Both the position numbers and the translations under genes were made by a program. From assembly GCA_022393335.1 (NCBI GenBank), contig JAJEKB010021378.1, positions 399,483 through 463,482 of the forward strand: a stretch of 64,000 bases of DNA, given 5' to 3'. Within the stretch, counting starts at the first letter, position 1; each line of letters starts with the position of its first letter. The notes below the pieces were generated by a model, which saw only the letters and a program-made list of their open reading frames with translations, was not told the origin of the DNA and ran no database searches. Shown piece by piece: positions 11,755 to 27,000 of this stretch. The stretch is from Macrotrachela quadricornifera. Taxonomy: Eukaryota; Rotifera; Eurotatoria; Philodinida; Philodinidae.

Positions 11755-13100
11755 TTGGGTGGCTCTGGGTGTACGAGAATGCAAAGTTCATATCCTCAAT
11801 TATCACTCTGCACAGACACTCACCCACCTTTATCGAACCTCAACATGTTTCATTCACTTCAACTTAATTTCGTTTACTCAAAAGCTGTCTTAACTCTCTT
11901 CAAGATGTTCGACGCATTTTCATTAATCATCAGCCTGTTCTACCTACGTTCCAGCAGCTCCATCCATCTTCACCCAGTTTTATCTACTCTCAAATTGTTC
12001 CACCCACTTACCTCCAACCGAGGCCTATTTCACTCACCCACATCTATTTCCAGCCTTTTTGAGGGCTCCTCCTGGATCAAAAATCTATCTTTCTTCCAGA
12101 GTACTCAATCTAAGTGAAATTTTTACGGAATATGTATCTAACTTTGGATAGTCTTCAGTAATAAATTGAGCTTATAATATTGAGTTTTGCGAAAGTTAAC
12201 CTAATATTAAGAGTCAAAAAGTAGGTGGTCGTATTGCAAAGACTTTTTTTCGCAATTTTAATGATATGATCCTAGGGATAGCGTCAAATTGTACAGAACA
12301 CTTGTCACTACAACCTAATAAAGCCGATTTTTTGAAAAAAAAGACACTTTCTTGAAAAAGATTTTTGAAAACTCGAATTTTTCATAGAGAACTAAATTGA
12401 AAACGAAAATTCTGACTTTGTTAGATTGTAGCACTGAGCTTTCAATTCATTTTAAAACCTTTCTGAGCTTTCTAGCATTCAAAATGATGGAGAAATCTTG
12501 GAAATACTAACAGATAAGACTTAAAAAGACACTTTCGAGAAGAACGCTAAACAAGTTTTTACTTTGGTAATCGTGTTTCTTTCCTTAATAGAGTGATATT
12601 GGTAGAACCAGTTCTTATATTTCATGCATGATGACCCAGATAGAGGTAGGCACATGCTGGCTGTATTCTCTATTGTCTTAAACTTGGAGAGAAGCTCAAA
12701 TAACTTCAATAACTGGAATTTTTGAAAAGAAAATTTTATATAGGGTGTTTCAGTAAAATCTCTGAAAAACCCTCATAAAATCAATTAATCGTGGTGCATT
12801 GGAAAGTATGGATTACGGGCTACCTAACTATGTATAAATCTCGAAATTGATATTTTTGACAAAAATTGCTTTTTTTTACCCGGGGAGAGGAAAATTAACC
12901 GAGTTCCGGCAACCCCCGTCTATTTCACCCAACTAAACTATCCCTTCACTATTTCACGCTATTCTACTCATCCTAAATTTATTCCATTCAATCCTACCCA
13001 TATAATGCTGATTTCGCCCAGTTCCAGACACCCCCAGTCTATGTCACCCGACCCGACCATCCCTAGCCCATTTCACCAATCCTACACCATATTCCATCCA
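11755..13100. repeat. degenerate CT-rich repeats (TTCACCCA-like)
   Basis: Two blocks (about 11755-12080 and 12895-13100) are built of loosely repeated motifs such as ATTTCACCCA, CTACTC and CCACCCA. A TAGGGTGTTTCAG motif near 12744 looks like one isolated transposon end. Confidence 0.4.
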
Positions 13101-13217
13101 GTACTAATCACTGTGTTATAAAGAGCTGCTAAAATGCTAAACAGGTGCTGAGCGGGTGCGGAAGTGCTGACTAGGTGCCGAGGTGCTGGCAGCACCTACA
13201 TCGCACTTTCCCCCTTG

Positions 13218-14060
13218 GGATCTACAAGCAGAACAAAACATACTATTGTTCCGGATGTCATTACCGAATTCAAAACTACAGTACAAAACGAAAATGATAA
13301 TCAAGTCATCATCGAAATTTGTTGGCCCTCACACCCTACCAAATAACAACAGTGGATACCATATGAATCCGACAATATTTCTAGTGCATCATCCACGACT
13401 TCTCACAGTATGGTCTTTGAGAAGCTTCAATTACAGCATACCTACCCACATATATTAACATTATTTTGAAGCTCTTAATGACTTGTATCTACACTGAAAC
13501 AATGGCCCCGGTTCTGTGAATAATAGTGGAGATCGTGTGGACACAATATCAACACTACTGCATTTTTCATAGATTTTCAGCAATATGGTCCACAGGAATT
13601 CTCGAGCGCAGCATATTTACCCACATATATTTACAGAATTTTGAAGCTCTTGTTAAGCTCTATCTATACTGAAAAAAATTGTGCTTTTCCAAAATTACCT
13701 GGATGGATTTATATCATGTTGAATAGTAATGCCCCATAAATACACCTAGAAGATGCACTCGTGGAATATATTCTCAAGTGTCATGAAAAATGGTGAATGT
13801 GAGTCGAAAGTAGTGTAATCTTGCAAGAAAAAACGTATAACCTAATATACGACTGATATCAGTGAGGATAATTATTTAGGGTCGTTTCGTGGATAAACGG
13901 TCCCCCTCCTTTAATTTTGTGCAAGTTTTTTTGACGACAGCTGTATTAACATTAAATAGCAACTTTACTATACAAAACAAAAGCAAACAAATATAAAAAT
14001 AATACACAAAAATATAGTTTTTTTCAGAATCAGTTAATTACGGTTTATTAATCTTTACTG
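13218..14060. other. intergenic; diverged direct repeat and transposon-end copy
   Basis: Blocks at about 13395-13500 and 13560-13675 are diverged direct copies (both hold CCACATATAT...TTTTGAAGCTCTT and a TCTA.ACTGAAA end). At 13868-13916 lies the second copy of the sequence found at 27-77, in the same orientation. Confidence 0.5.
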
Positions 14061-15070
14061 TCATATATGACTTTGCTGACTCATATACAACTAAATACAA
14101 AAAAAACAATAAGTAATATAATCAATAATAAAAGTTTCTTACTCGATTGAGGGAATCTAACAGTTCATCAATTTTATCTGGAAAATTTTCAATTGGATCA
14201 TAATATTTATTTCTCATCTGTTCATCTCGTTCTTCAAATAGTTCTAATTCATTCTTTATACCTAAACAAAACATCAATAATAACAAAGAAAAAATAAAAA
14301 TAATAAACTACCTATCCAACGTTGTAATTTATAAAACATAAATTTAAATATTTCTTCATCTTCATTTTGTTTTTGTTGAACATTATATCGAACAAAATGA
14401 AAACTATCATTAATTATTGTTATAAACATACTTAAACAAATAAATACAACCAATAATATAAATAAACTAAAACAGAATGGACCAAGAAATGATGATGCAT
14501 CAATTAATTCATATGCATCGAATTTCATTAATGTTATTTCAAATAACATTTGTGCTGTTGATAATAAACTTGAACATGTTGAAAGTTGTGATATAAATAA
14601 TAAATAAAATAAACAAAGAAATGATATAAATACAATTGAAAACATTAGAGAAAATGAAAGAAGATCTTTTCCAGCATGTCGAAGTGTTTCAATAAAATAA
14701 AAAATTCTTCGATTAAATCGACAAAAACGAATTATTTTAATTGTACCAAAAAAACAACAAAAACTAATTAAATATATAAATATATCATTTATATAAACAG
14801 CTAATTGTAGATTAATATAAACATATCCGTTTGTTTCTTTAAATAAATTTCCAATACGATTTGATTCATTATATTTCCAAATGTATATTCCAAAACATGT
14901 CCATGAACATACAATTATACCTATATCAATATATGACCAAAATTGATGAAAGTATTTCAATTTTAATTGTAAAAATATTTTAATTTGTACAATCATCATA
15001 TAAATAATAAATATTATATAAATAATACTACATATCAATTGAGAAACTGATGAAAATACTAAAATGAGAT
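14061..15070 (-). CDS. exons 29-31: polycystin channel domain and C-terminus
   Basis: Exon 29 encodes the polycystin-type ion channel region: several hydrophobic helices, the loop FIETLRHAGKDLLSFSLMF before the fifth channel helix, a pore-like stretch (LLSTAQMLFEITLMKFDAYE) and a last helix (LFILLVVFICLSMFITIIND). Exon 30 adds a charged cytosolic segment and exon 31 ends LYMSQQSHI. No EF-hand or long coiled coil is visible. This part of PKD2/PKD1 proteins forms or assists a cation pore; whether this protein conducts cannot be told. Confidence 0.88.
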
Positions 15071-18000
15071 CTTTAATACAAATTAATTATAAAAAAATAT
15101 TTACTTTGAAAAGAAAATGGTTGAAAACGAGATTGAGGATGAACACTACCAGTTGATAAAAATTCTACAAGTAATATTATCGAAGTAAATAATTCAACAT
15201 TTGGATTATATAAACTAAATTCAATAAATATTGCTCGTGTTTGACTATTTATCCATTCTAATTGATGAAGTTGAGATAAATTACTTTGAAGATCAGATAA
15301 TCTACCACGAAATTCATATATATAACCACCTGAATTATATGTTTCATGTTCACCAATATAAATATATGTATCTAATTCATTATTGTTCTTATATTCAAAT
15401 GCTCGAATAATACTTGAACTATATGTTTGATTATTTAATTTCCATCCTGGTTTATATGAAAGTTTTTCTTCATTGGAAAAACTATAATCATATCGACATA
15501 TAGAAGAGAGATTTTGTGAAGTTTGACACAAATCTGTTTTAACACGTAATTGTCTCATTGTTATCCATCCAATTAATCGATTTGTTTTATCATTAATAAA
15601 ACCACTTAAATTTCTAGGTACTTCTCCATTATACCATTGTTGTGCACGAATATTTGAAACAAAACTATTTTCTAACCAATTCCAATATTCATTTATTGTT
15701 GATATCTATTTTTTTAAATATTTATTTTACTTAAAAATAAAAAACTAAAAAACAAACTTTTGTAAAATCTTGATTTATTTCTCTTGAATTTAATATATAT
15801 TTTCGTAAATGATTTACTTGATAAAAACCATTTGGATTAAGATTTGAATAAGCGACAACATAGAGAAGAGAGAGAAAACATAAATAAGTGAATATTTCAA
15901 AAATAATTGACCACATTCTTATTTCTTTTAAACGTTGATTACGCATAAAAGATATTTCAGCTTTACTCAAACGATTTATTCGTATTTGAGATCGATGGAC
16001 AAATGGTGAATTACTCTATAAAAATTTGAAATTTTTATTTAAAATTTTTTTTCTAATTAAACAAACTTTAATTGATTGTAAATATTCTTCATCATTATTT
16101 AAATCAAAATTTGTATCATCATCTAAATATTCAGCTGCTTCATTATCTTTATCGGATTTTCGAAAAAAACAAGCAAAAAATATTGCTAATGATATAATCT
16201 TAAATAAAAATAAAATAAAGAAAAGAAATTTTAATATTAAAATAATTTTACTTTAATTGGTTGAATAAGAAGAATTGATGAAAAGAAACCACTTATTAAT
16301 GATGTTAACCATTTTTGAGTTTTTAAATCACCAAATTCAATTCCTCGAACAATTATAAAAAATATTGATACAGCGATTAACAATAATGATAAACCATATG
16401 CAAGAAAAATACACCACCAAGGAAATATTAACTTCGATTTTTTCTTTTGGTTAGACACGGTAATCTTCTCGCTAAAAAAAAGCAACATTAAAACACGAAA
16501 GGAATCTATATCGCCCTTTCTTATATTTGTGAGTGCACTTAAGTATCTAGTACCAGCAAGAACGGCTGCTTTCCTTTATCTAGGTTCACAAATCCGACAA
16601 CCCTATAGGATCCAATCGAATCTCGATACTACGAATTCCGATGTGATTCCATCACTTACGGTATTGGTTGTTGTTTTATTTGGTAGAGTGTTTGTCGTAA
16701 TGGTGAAATTTGTTGTTTATTAGAATGACGAGGTTGAATACGTCGAAAGAATTGAATAAGTAATAAACTTGGAACAAATACTAATAATTCAACAATAATA
16801 CCAATTACAATCTAAATTATTCAATCACCATTAAAATTAAAAGAATAAAACGACAAGGTGAACCTGTTGTGTAGATATATATAGTGGGCCTAATGATAAA
16901 CCAATAGTATTATTATTTTGTGTTTTTGCTTCTTCCATTTGATCATAATAAAGAATATTTAAAAGCATTGAAGTAAATAATAAAACAAAACAAGATGTAC
17001 ATCGCTGAACACGTGTAAACTTATTTGAAGGTGGACGAGAAAATATTGAAAACCATAAATGTTCTTCAGATATATTATGATATGCTTGTTTTGAAAGTAA
17101 ATAAGAAAATTCATATCTTTGTAAATCACCCGCAATTGGTAAAACACGTTCAATCTATATTAAAGTTTTAAATTAAATATTAAAAGAAACAAATAATTAT
17201 TTACACATCCATCATCTTTTTCAATAGCTAACCATTTTTGACAAATAAAATATGATTTTTCTAATGTTTGTAAATCATAAATAATAATATATTTAAGAAA
17301 CCATGATGATGATGAACCATGTCCACTATTATCATGCCATATACGAATATAATTTAATGGTCCTAATGATCTAAACATATATATAAAGATATAATTTAAT
17401 TAAAAAAAAATAAAAAATAAACTTTGGAACAGTCATAATAAAAGCATCAATTTCACCACGTTGAAAAATTTTTCGTTTTGAATTTGAAAATGTTCGAACT
17501 TTTGTTTCATCATTTTCACCAACAATTAAAAATTGAACTTTTGATTTTGTTCCAGCATCTTTTCTATGACCGGTAAAAACAATTATTTCATAACAATATT
17601 TATCTTCTTTATAATTATCATCTAATGATATTACACCTAACTAAAAAATAATTTATTTTAATTTTAATTCTTTATCATATAAATATTTGTTATTTACTTT
17701 TTCAATATCTTTTTTATCTTTATAACGTGAATAAATAATTAATAATAAATAAATAATTGAAACACAAATAACAGTTAGATAAATTGTTTTATTTTTATTA
17801 AAATCAGCATTTGAAAAAACATAATTCCAATTAATTGGTGATGGTAATACAATAAAACCACTTGCAAATGTTGTTAAATGTGTTGAATAACATTCTGTTT
17901 CATTTAGATTTGTTAATGATCCAACCTTTATTTGACAATAATAACAAGGATTTATTTTCTCTTATTATGATATGAAAGAATAACTTACTATTAATCCATC

Positions 18001-21000
18001 TGATTTCCAATTATTATTTGAATCTAAATAATAACAAGCTGATGTATAAATTCTAAGTTCATAATTTGATGTAAAATTAAATGATTTATCTGTTATTGGA
18101 GGATTAATATTTATCGATTGATTTAAACAATAATTATTCAATTCTGTTATATTTAATTCTCGAATACCAAATATTAATGATTCATGATTAGCTGTTATTT
18201 GATTATTCAGAAAATATTTATAAATATTTTCATTTGTTAAATCTAAAAATTTTTATATTTAAAAAAAAGAAGTAAAAAGAAAACAAACTTGAAGGACAAA
18301 ATATAGACCATCCATCAATATCATTAATTGAACTATTTAATTTCGGTATTTTATCAAATTTATATATAAATAAATAAGCAAGATTTGGATTTAAAGGTTT
18401 CATTTCAATATGAATAGAATTTGTTTGAATTATATTTATATAATGTAAATTAAATAAAAGATTATGATTTGTTGAATTAAATAATGTGACATTTTGTAAT
18501 GTCATTGATGGAAGATAAAGATTTGGATCACGTGGAATAATTAATCGATATGAATCATTAACATTTGTTTTAAAAGATATTTCATTTCCATTTTGATCAA
18601 GTATTGAAAGTGAAATTGATCTTGAAAGATTTGTATTCGTATTTAATTGAGATTTATCAGCCGATGCAAGTGGTTCTATGATTGACTAAAACAGAATATT
18701 TAAAATTTTTGTTAAATTTTAAAATCTAAAAAAAACAAACTCGAAGTGAAATTGTTTGATTATTATTAATATTTAAATTTGTTGGAAGAAAAATTTGTGC
18801 ATTTCCAATTTGTTGAATAATTTTATTTGAGATTGATTCAATTGAAATTGTTTCTAATGACATAAATATTGATGATGTATTCATTATTGTATTTTGTCCA
18901 ATATTTAAATGATTATTTAATGCAGATGTTAATAATGATATTGTTTTATTTACTTGTTCATTTATTTGTTTTGCTGTTTGTTTTTGATAATAATTATTTC
19001 GATCTTTCTGAAGTGTTTTATATGAAAAATCATTTCCATTAGCAAATAAATCTTTAAAAAAATATTAGTTAAATGAAAAAGAAAAGAATAAAGAATTTTA
19101 CTTAAGTTTGACCATTCAGATTCTAAATCAGTATCATAATCATCTGGAAATTTATTAGCACGAAAGAAATCTAAATCAAGAATAATTGTTCGTTCTTGTA
19201 ATGGACCATTTATTGCCTTTAAATATATTATAAAAAATAATATTTCAAAAGAAAGATAAATTACTGTTAAAACATTTGAAGTACATTGAGCTATTTGATT
19301 AGCTGCATTTTGTACATCTTCATATGGAATTTTTATTGACATTGAATTTAAAACTTGAGCTAATTGATAACATTTTTCTGATGCAATTATCTATTATTAT
19401 AAAAAAAATCAAATAAAATATTTTTTTATAAAATAAATCTTACTGTAGCTGATCTTGTTAATTGATTTGTTGATTGAGTTAATTGTGCTAATGATGATGC
19501 TTGTAATTTAATACTATTTGATGTAGTTATTAAAAGATCTGTAGTAAATGTTATTAAATAATCACGAAGATTTGCATAGGAATTTAATTGTTTATTATAT
19601 TCAATTAATGATGATTGATTAAATGATGTAGAAATCTTTAAAAAGAAATTTAAAAAAAAAATTCTTATTAAAAAAAGTTTACGGTTTGTGAATTTTGATT
19701 TCCAAGTGATGAAATTGAAATAGTTGAAAGAGAAATTCCATCTAGAAAAAAAAGAATTAGAAAAAAAAACATAATTAAAATCTTGAATAATTATACTTGA
19801 ACTAGCATCTTGTAATAATTCATTATTTATTTTATTAAATTCTTGTGAAATTGATGTAAGAATTTGTCCAACAATATTTTGATTTCCACTTGAAAGTAAT
19901 TGAATAATTGAATTATTTGTTAAATCTTCAAAATTATTTATTATATCCTTAATACTCGATAAATCTGATATAACAATAACTGAACTTATATTTAATTCTG
20001 TTATACAATCAAGTGTATCACGAATATGAATAAATAGATTAACTATTGATGTATTATCATCTCCAGATGGTAAACGAACTTCAAATTCCGATATTGAACT
20101 AAAACTAATCATTATTTCTTTTGAACGATCGTTTGTATAACCTACAAATATAAAAAATTTTATTTATTAAATTATGAAGAAAATAAATAATCATTTATCA
20201 TACTATATAATGAATAATCTTTAATTCCATCTTGATCAAACCAATTTATACATGATATAGTAAATAATGTATTTATTGTACCATTTAATGGATTAATTGT
20301 ACAAGATCCATTTTGTGGGGATTGATTTATAATAAAATTTAATGCACTTGTACTTAGTTCGGATTGAAATGAATAAACAACTTCAAATCGCCAATATATT
20401 ATATTTGGATTATTAAGAAATAATTTATTTATTGCAGTGAAATTATTTGTATTTATACCTAATATATATATGAAATAGTTTCGTTTTATTATATCTTTGT
20501 AAAAAGTAAAGAAAGAATTAATGTTTTTTTTTCCATATTAGTAATCGGATTGTTAGGAGATTTCAAGACGAAACGCAGGTGATTTATATATGTCTTTTAA
20601 TGATTGAAGAAAGGTGTCGGTCGTAGAATCTTTGTTTGTACCTGTTGGATGAAGTAATGTATAAACAAAAACAGTATCATTGATTTTGGTTGATTGAATT
20701 TGAAAATCAAGTTTAAGAAAATGTGCTATAACTAAGGTTGCTCTATTAAGATCATGCTTCAGATGTCCAGTGATTAAGACAACGCGAATATCCTTATCAT
20801 CATTATGAGAAGCCATTGATTTCGATTCAATTATAATTTAAATATCGAAACTTATTAGATAGAATTGTGAAGAAAAATCAAAATTTATTTCTCTAATTCA
20901 GTTATTTTTAAGGCTTTATATACTGACATTATACATACCCTTTATCTTTAACTTATTCAGATTATAGAAAATCTTTTTCTTCTATTTGTCTATGCATACT

Positions 21001-24000
21001 GTATTCAACATGAATGGTAAATTTTATGGAATTAAAATATAAATTGCAAAGTTCTGCCATGTATTATAATTCATCCGTTATGTCGCGTATACAAAAAGGC
21101 ATATAGAAGAAAAAATTCTTACCAAAAAACCAAATATTTTCATATTGAATTATTTGATTAAATAATGTCCATTGAATAGTTGATAAAGATGCATTAGAAC
21201 CTTGATAAATATTCCATTTAATATTTTTTAATAATGAACAATTTCCAGTACAAATTGAAAATAGAGCAACTTGTGTTGTTGGATTAACAAGTTGAAATTC
21301 AATATTTGGAATACATTGTGTTGATATAACACAACTATATAGATAATAATATCGAGATATTTATTTAAAAGGAAAAAAAATGCAGATTAGTAAGGTGTTA
21401 GCACAGTTTCTGTGGGATTAAAATGTGAAATATGATATATCTATTGTTGTTAATTTCCTTAAAAACTTGTTATGCGTTTTAACATGCTTTTTTAGAATGT
21501 GTTTGACAAAAGAACTTACGCAATTGCAATCATTTGTGGATAAGTATCATCGATTTTAACAAGTAAATAACCAGTTGCATGTATTGATGAATTTCGACGA
21601 TTTTTCATCGAAATCATAAATTGATATGTTCGATTTGATAAAAGTGAATTAGCAAGAATAATTATTGAAGATTTTAATGAAATACTTGTTCCACTATATC
21701 GTATTGATGTTCCATTATCTTCATTTTAAATATAAAAAACAATAATGAAAGAAAGAAAATAGAATTCATACTTGATTGATTTGATATACATGATGGATTA
21801 AATGGATCAATCCTTAAATCATCAATTGATAACCATGAACCATTTATTTGTGGAAAATTATAAAGACCATAAATTCGACAATAATATTCATATATCCAAT
21901 CCTATAGAATATATTTTCAAATCAATTAAAATAAATAAGTAACTTACACTAGCATTTAATGTATATCCATCAAGATCAATTGAATATGCTCCAGGATTAA
22001 GTATTAAATTTTGTTCATGTCCATGTGTAATCATTGATGTTCCAAATTGAACAAGATTTGCTGTTATACCTGATGGAGTTATTTTAACATAAGTACTAAT
22101 TGATGATGTTATATGTGGTAAATGAGTCATTTTAACAGTTAATTTTAATTCATATATACCATATGATAATATTCTTGCTGGAATATAAAGTTCACTAAAT
22201 GTTGTTAAAACTGTTGGATCAATTTGAATTGGATATGAACAATTTATTGTAGAACAATTATAAATTGTCCATTGAGTTATTATTGAAAGTGAATTATTAC
22301 AATTAAGTTGAATATATGAACTAATATAAAAATCTTGATTTCGTCGAAATTGTATTGGAGATAATAATGATGATGCACTAGGAATTAAGAGAATCATAGG
22401 TGGAAAACAACCTATCAAATATAAAAGTATGGATAATATTATATTTTATATTATTAAAATCTTACTTTGATTAGTTATAGATATTGTTGTACTAATTGAT
22501 GATTGTTCTACAAATATATTCAATAGTTTGATTTTTTCATTAAAATATTTGAAAGAACAAACCTTGTATAAATCGAGCTGTTGTTTGAACAACAGTTGTT
22601 TCTATCATTGTTGTAATATTCGTTATTGATTGTAAACCATATGTAGTTACTTGTTCAACGTTTGTAGATATTGGTATGATACTTGTTGTAGTTTCAATAT
22701 CTAAAGAAAATAGTTTTTAGGAGAAAAAGTTATGAAAAATAAAATTGAATCAATTTTAATATTCAATATTTTCTTCTTAAAAAAAGCTTACCACAAGAGC
22801 TAGTTATTAAAAGAAATTTTTGAATTCGATTGTTTGACCTATCAGCTACATATAAGTTACCGACACTGTCGAAACTAAAGCTCGTTGGAAAATCTAATTG
22901 ATCTATTCCTGGACCATTTGTAGATTTACATCCAACTAAACATCGGTAACCATTAGGTCCTGATCCAACAATACGTGAATTGGCACTATCTACAATGAAA
23001 AGATATCCATCAGCATCGAGTGTAATTCCTGTTGGACATTTGAGTGTAATTGTTTGTACTGATCCATTTCCTACTAATGTTGTTCCATTAAATTGACCTG
23101 ATTGAAATTGTTGAATTCTATTATTTCCACAATCTGCCACATATAAGGTTATGTTCATATCGATAAAGATTCCTTGTGGTTGACTAAGCATATTTGACGC
23201 TGATCCATTAGTGCCATTTCCTGCAATGATGGTCGTTGTATTTACATCATTATTAAATAATCTTTTGATAACTTTATGAAGATCTCCAAGAGAACAATAA
23301 ATATTATCATAGATATCAACAAAAACACCATAACAACGTCCATCAACATACATTGCAATAGTACTATTTGTCGCATTCTTTGTCCATTTATCTACTCGAC
23401 GGTTAGAAATACCATTATCAACATAAACATCACCATTGATTGTGACAAAGAGGCCATATGGTGCGCTCAAACCATCAGAAATATTTCTTATTGGAGTTGT
23501 ATTTCCTTCGAGCCATACTTGAACACGATTGAGATTTGTTTCAGTTACATAAACTCTATTATTGGTATTAATAAAAATACCATAAGGACGTGTACTAACC
23601 GTGCTTTCGTTTGCAAATATTGTAGCATTAGGATTCCATGTTGCTGATGGACACAATTTTGGTTGATTATAAGAAAGACCTTTAATTAAAAATATTCTTT
23701 CTCTAATATAGTAAAATAGTTAATTATAGAATAAAACCAATTTATTTATTTTCTAATATTTGTAAGAATATTCATATATATGGTATCTGAAACAATATTC
23801 AAAGCATTTTTTATTGACACATATACAGTCTATTTTACAATTTATTTTCCAGTTCAAAAATAATTATTACCAAATTGTGGTAGATTAAAATTTTTTTTTC
23901 TCGAACATTTTTTCAGTAGACAATCAAAAAACTTCTTAGGATTAAATGAAATAATATTGGAAAGGTGAATAATTTCAAGTCATTTTTAATAAAATAGAAA

Positions 24001-27000
24001 TAGAACTTACTACAAGAGCGTTTTTCAAAGAGAAATTTTTGAATTCGATTATTATAAGCATCGGCGACAAATAAATTGCCATAATTGTCAAAACTAATGC
24101 TCCAAGGGTGATTTAACTGATTAGATGCGAACCCACTTTGACCCGAACATCCAACAATACATCGAAAGCCATCAGGACTTAATGCAACAATTCGATTGTT
24201 ATTTGTATCTGAAATAAATAAGTATCTATCGGCATCTAGTACAAGTCCTATTGGATACGAGAGTGCAATTGTTCCTGATGCTCCGCTTCCTGCCACTGTT
24301 GTTCCATTTAGTTGTCCTGGTTTAAAAAGCTGAATTCTATGATTATCACAATCTGCCACATACAAGTCAAAATTGATATCGACAAAGATTGCATGAGGTT
24401 TACTAAGCATATTTGACGCTGATCCATTAATACCATTACCTGCAATGATGGTCAAATTATTTGTACTGTCATTAACTAATCTTTTAACGACTTTATGCAG
24501 CTGAGTCATAGAACAGTAGAGATTATCATTGATATCAACAAAAACACCACGACACGTTTCATTAACATACATTGCCGGTATACCATTTGTTGCATTCGAA
24601 GACCATTTAACTACTCGTCCTGGAGAAAAGCCACCGTCGACATAAATATCGCCATTAATAGTGACAAAGATACCAAATGGATTACTCAATCCTCCAGATA
24701 AGTTTCTCACTGGCATCGTGTTTCCTTCCATCCATATTTGAACACGATAATTAGATCTGTCTGCCACATAAACAGTATTGTTAATATTAACAAATAAACC
24801 GTAGGGATTCACGCCAATTGTTCCATTGTCTGCAATGGTGATTGCATTGGGATTCCATGTTGCAGATGGACAGAATTTTGGTTGATTATACGAAAGACCT
24901 ATAATGAATAAAATAATATTAATCATCATTTCATCATATAAAGTTTGATCATTTTATTTAATCTCTTCAATTAATATAAATTATTTTCACTAGTCATGCT
25001 TGCAATAGAAATTGTACAAAACAGATCTTTTTTTGAATAACATCTTCTTTCATAATCATCAAGATAATGTAAAAAGTGATTGAAAAAATAGCTATCCTTA
25101 TTTCTAGACTTTTCTATTTCGATATGAAATTCAAACAATAAGATTAAATGTTTGATACATCTTTGAAAAAAGAAAATCATTTATGCTTTCATCAATGAAT
25201 TTATTTAATAAGTTCATATTAAATCTAATTGAACATTATTTTTATACTATCGTATTCTAAACATCAATAAAAAATTTCATAATAGTTCCAGTATGCTAAT
25301 TATTATTTAGAGAATAGTCGAGCACATTATTTACACATCAATTTTTCAGACTTATTAAATTTTATAATTTTAATTTCGTATTTTATTTTTTCTTACTAAT
25401 AACTAATAAGAAAATAAAGAATAATTTACAAGTTTTGGAATAGCTCAAAATAAATGCTTGTTTTGGCTTATGACAAATGCAAAAACACTAAAAACATTGC
25501 CATCTAATCTCTTGTGACTGGACAAATATCTCTATTCCTAACAATAAGGAAGATATAATGGTGTTAAACAGTTTTTTGTACTTTTGAAATACAAGTGTTT
25601 GATTAAAAAAAATAGTAGCAGCATTTTAGAAAAATATCGAAATGGAAATTCTAATGAAAATCTATCAGAAACAACAAATAAAAAAAAGACTATAGATTTA
25701 GATCTCATCAATCAATATTTAAAGCAGTTTTTTTTAGATGTATTATATTGATACCATTTTACATAGTTTTTCTCCATATTTTTATGCAAATTCATGCTGC
25801 TTTTTTTATTTTTAGAACTTGAAGAAAAAAATTTTCAAAATGTTAACTTTTACATCTCTCTTATTACTATATATAGAAATATGAAAATTTAAAGTAGTAA
25901 TTTGTTTAGTCACAAAAGATTAGATGCTGAAGTTTGAGCACTTCTAGATCGATCATAAGTAAGTATGAGCAATTTTTCTGAAAGAGTCTAAGGCTGATAG
26001 AAGGCTCATTATATGTCAGATGATAGTGTGTTAATTCCTACTGAAAATAAAATGAATTATTTTATGCAAGAATCAAACAAGTGAAAAATAATAGTGAAAA
26101 TGACGAGGGAACATTGCCACCAAGTATCACATCGCTTTTGAGTCGAGAGTATGAGCATTATGTAGGTCCTCATAATCTATAAATACTCTTAAAAAAGCTT
26201 ATGCTGTTCGCTTATTGGTGCAGAGATATTACATTTTTACGGTATTTTTAAGCATAAAGACAGAGATCTCCTCAGGAACATCAGAGAAATTGAGTTTCGC
26301 ATTTTGACTTGAAACTTTTCGTATAGATAGGTCTCAGTGAGAGTAGTTTGTCGTGAAAGTTTCAGATGTTTTGGTTGTTCTTATCCTAAAATACAGCTAT
26401 GATGAAATCATTCACATATATAGGATCCCTACACAAAGTTTTAAATCGAAATTCAAAGATTAATTTTTCGGGTGTCCCTGAGGGAGACCACAACATTCAT
26501 CTCTCAAGAATACCATAAATATGCAATATCTCAGCACCAATAAGCTAGCAGTATGGACTTTTTTCAGAGTATTTATAGATCATTAGGATCTACATAATGC
26601 TCATATCATTGACTCAAAAGGGATGTGACACTTGGGCATGTTCCCTCGTAAGTAAAAAGGAAAAAACTGTTGCCAATGATGTAGTAATAGGATCTATGTT
26701 GTTTCCTATGAAAGTATCATACTTACGACAAGAGTTTGTTGCCAAAGAAAATTTTTGTATGCGATTGTTACTTTGATCAGAAACAAAAATGTTGCCATAA
26801 GTGTCAAAACTAAAGCTATACGGTTTATATAATTGATTGGCCAAACTGCCCGATCCACCTAAACACCCGACCAAACATCGAAATCCATTAGGACTTCCTG
26901 TGACAATGCGATGATTGGATTGATCCACAATAAATAAATATCCATTACCATCAAACATAATTCCAGTTGGACAATTGAGTGTGATTGTATTTGCTGTACC

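Larger units (their letters stand above)
9918..13217. mobile_element. 3.3-kb TIR transposon, non-autonomous (CACTA/EnSpm-like?)
   Basis: The termini are a 17-bp inverted repeat, CAAGGGGGAAAGTGCGA, at 9918 and (inverted) ending at 13217, flanked by GGA on both sides (9915-9917 and 13218-13220). Next to each end lie arrays of AGGTGCTG / AGGTGCCG motifs in both orientations (9941-10030 and 13141-13195), typical of subterminal repeats. A 3-bp duplication with subterminal arrays suggests the CACTA/EnSpm group, but the ends do not begin with CACTA, so the class is tentative. Inside are a nested fold-back, CT-rich degenerate repeats and no transposase; a 120-codon frame (11755-12117) is only a by-product of TTCACCCA-type repeats. 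Confidence 0.65.

Noticed and set aside
11755..12117. 120-codon plus-strand ORF
   Set aside because: It is built from CT-rich TTCACCCA-like repeats inside a transposon.
23276..24701. Plus-strand ORFs of 68-123 codons opposite the NHL exons
   Set aside because: Antisense shadows of NHL coding sequence.
24899..24929. MMINIILFII as a signal peptide making the second NHL exon a separate gene
   Set aside because: It coincides with a polypyrimidine tract and TTATAG acceptor at the same place where the other two NHL exons have acceptors; the exon is then 888 bp like its sisters.
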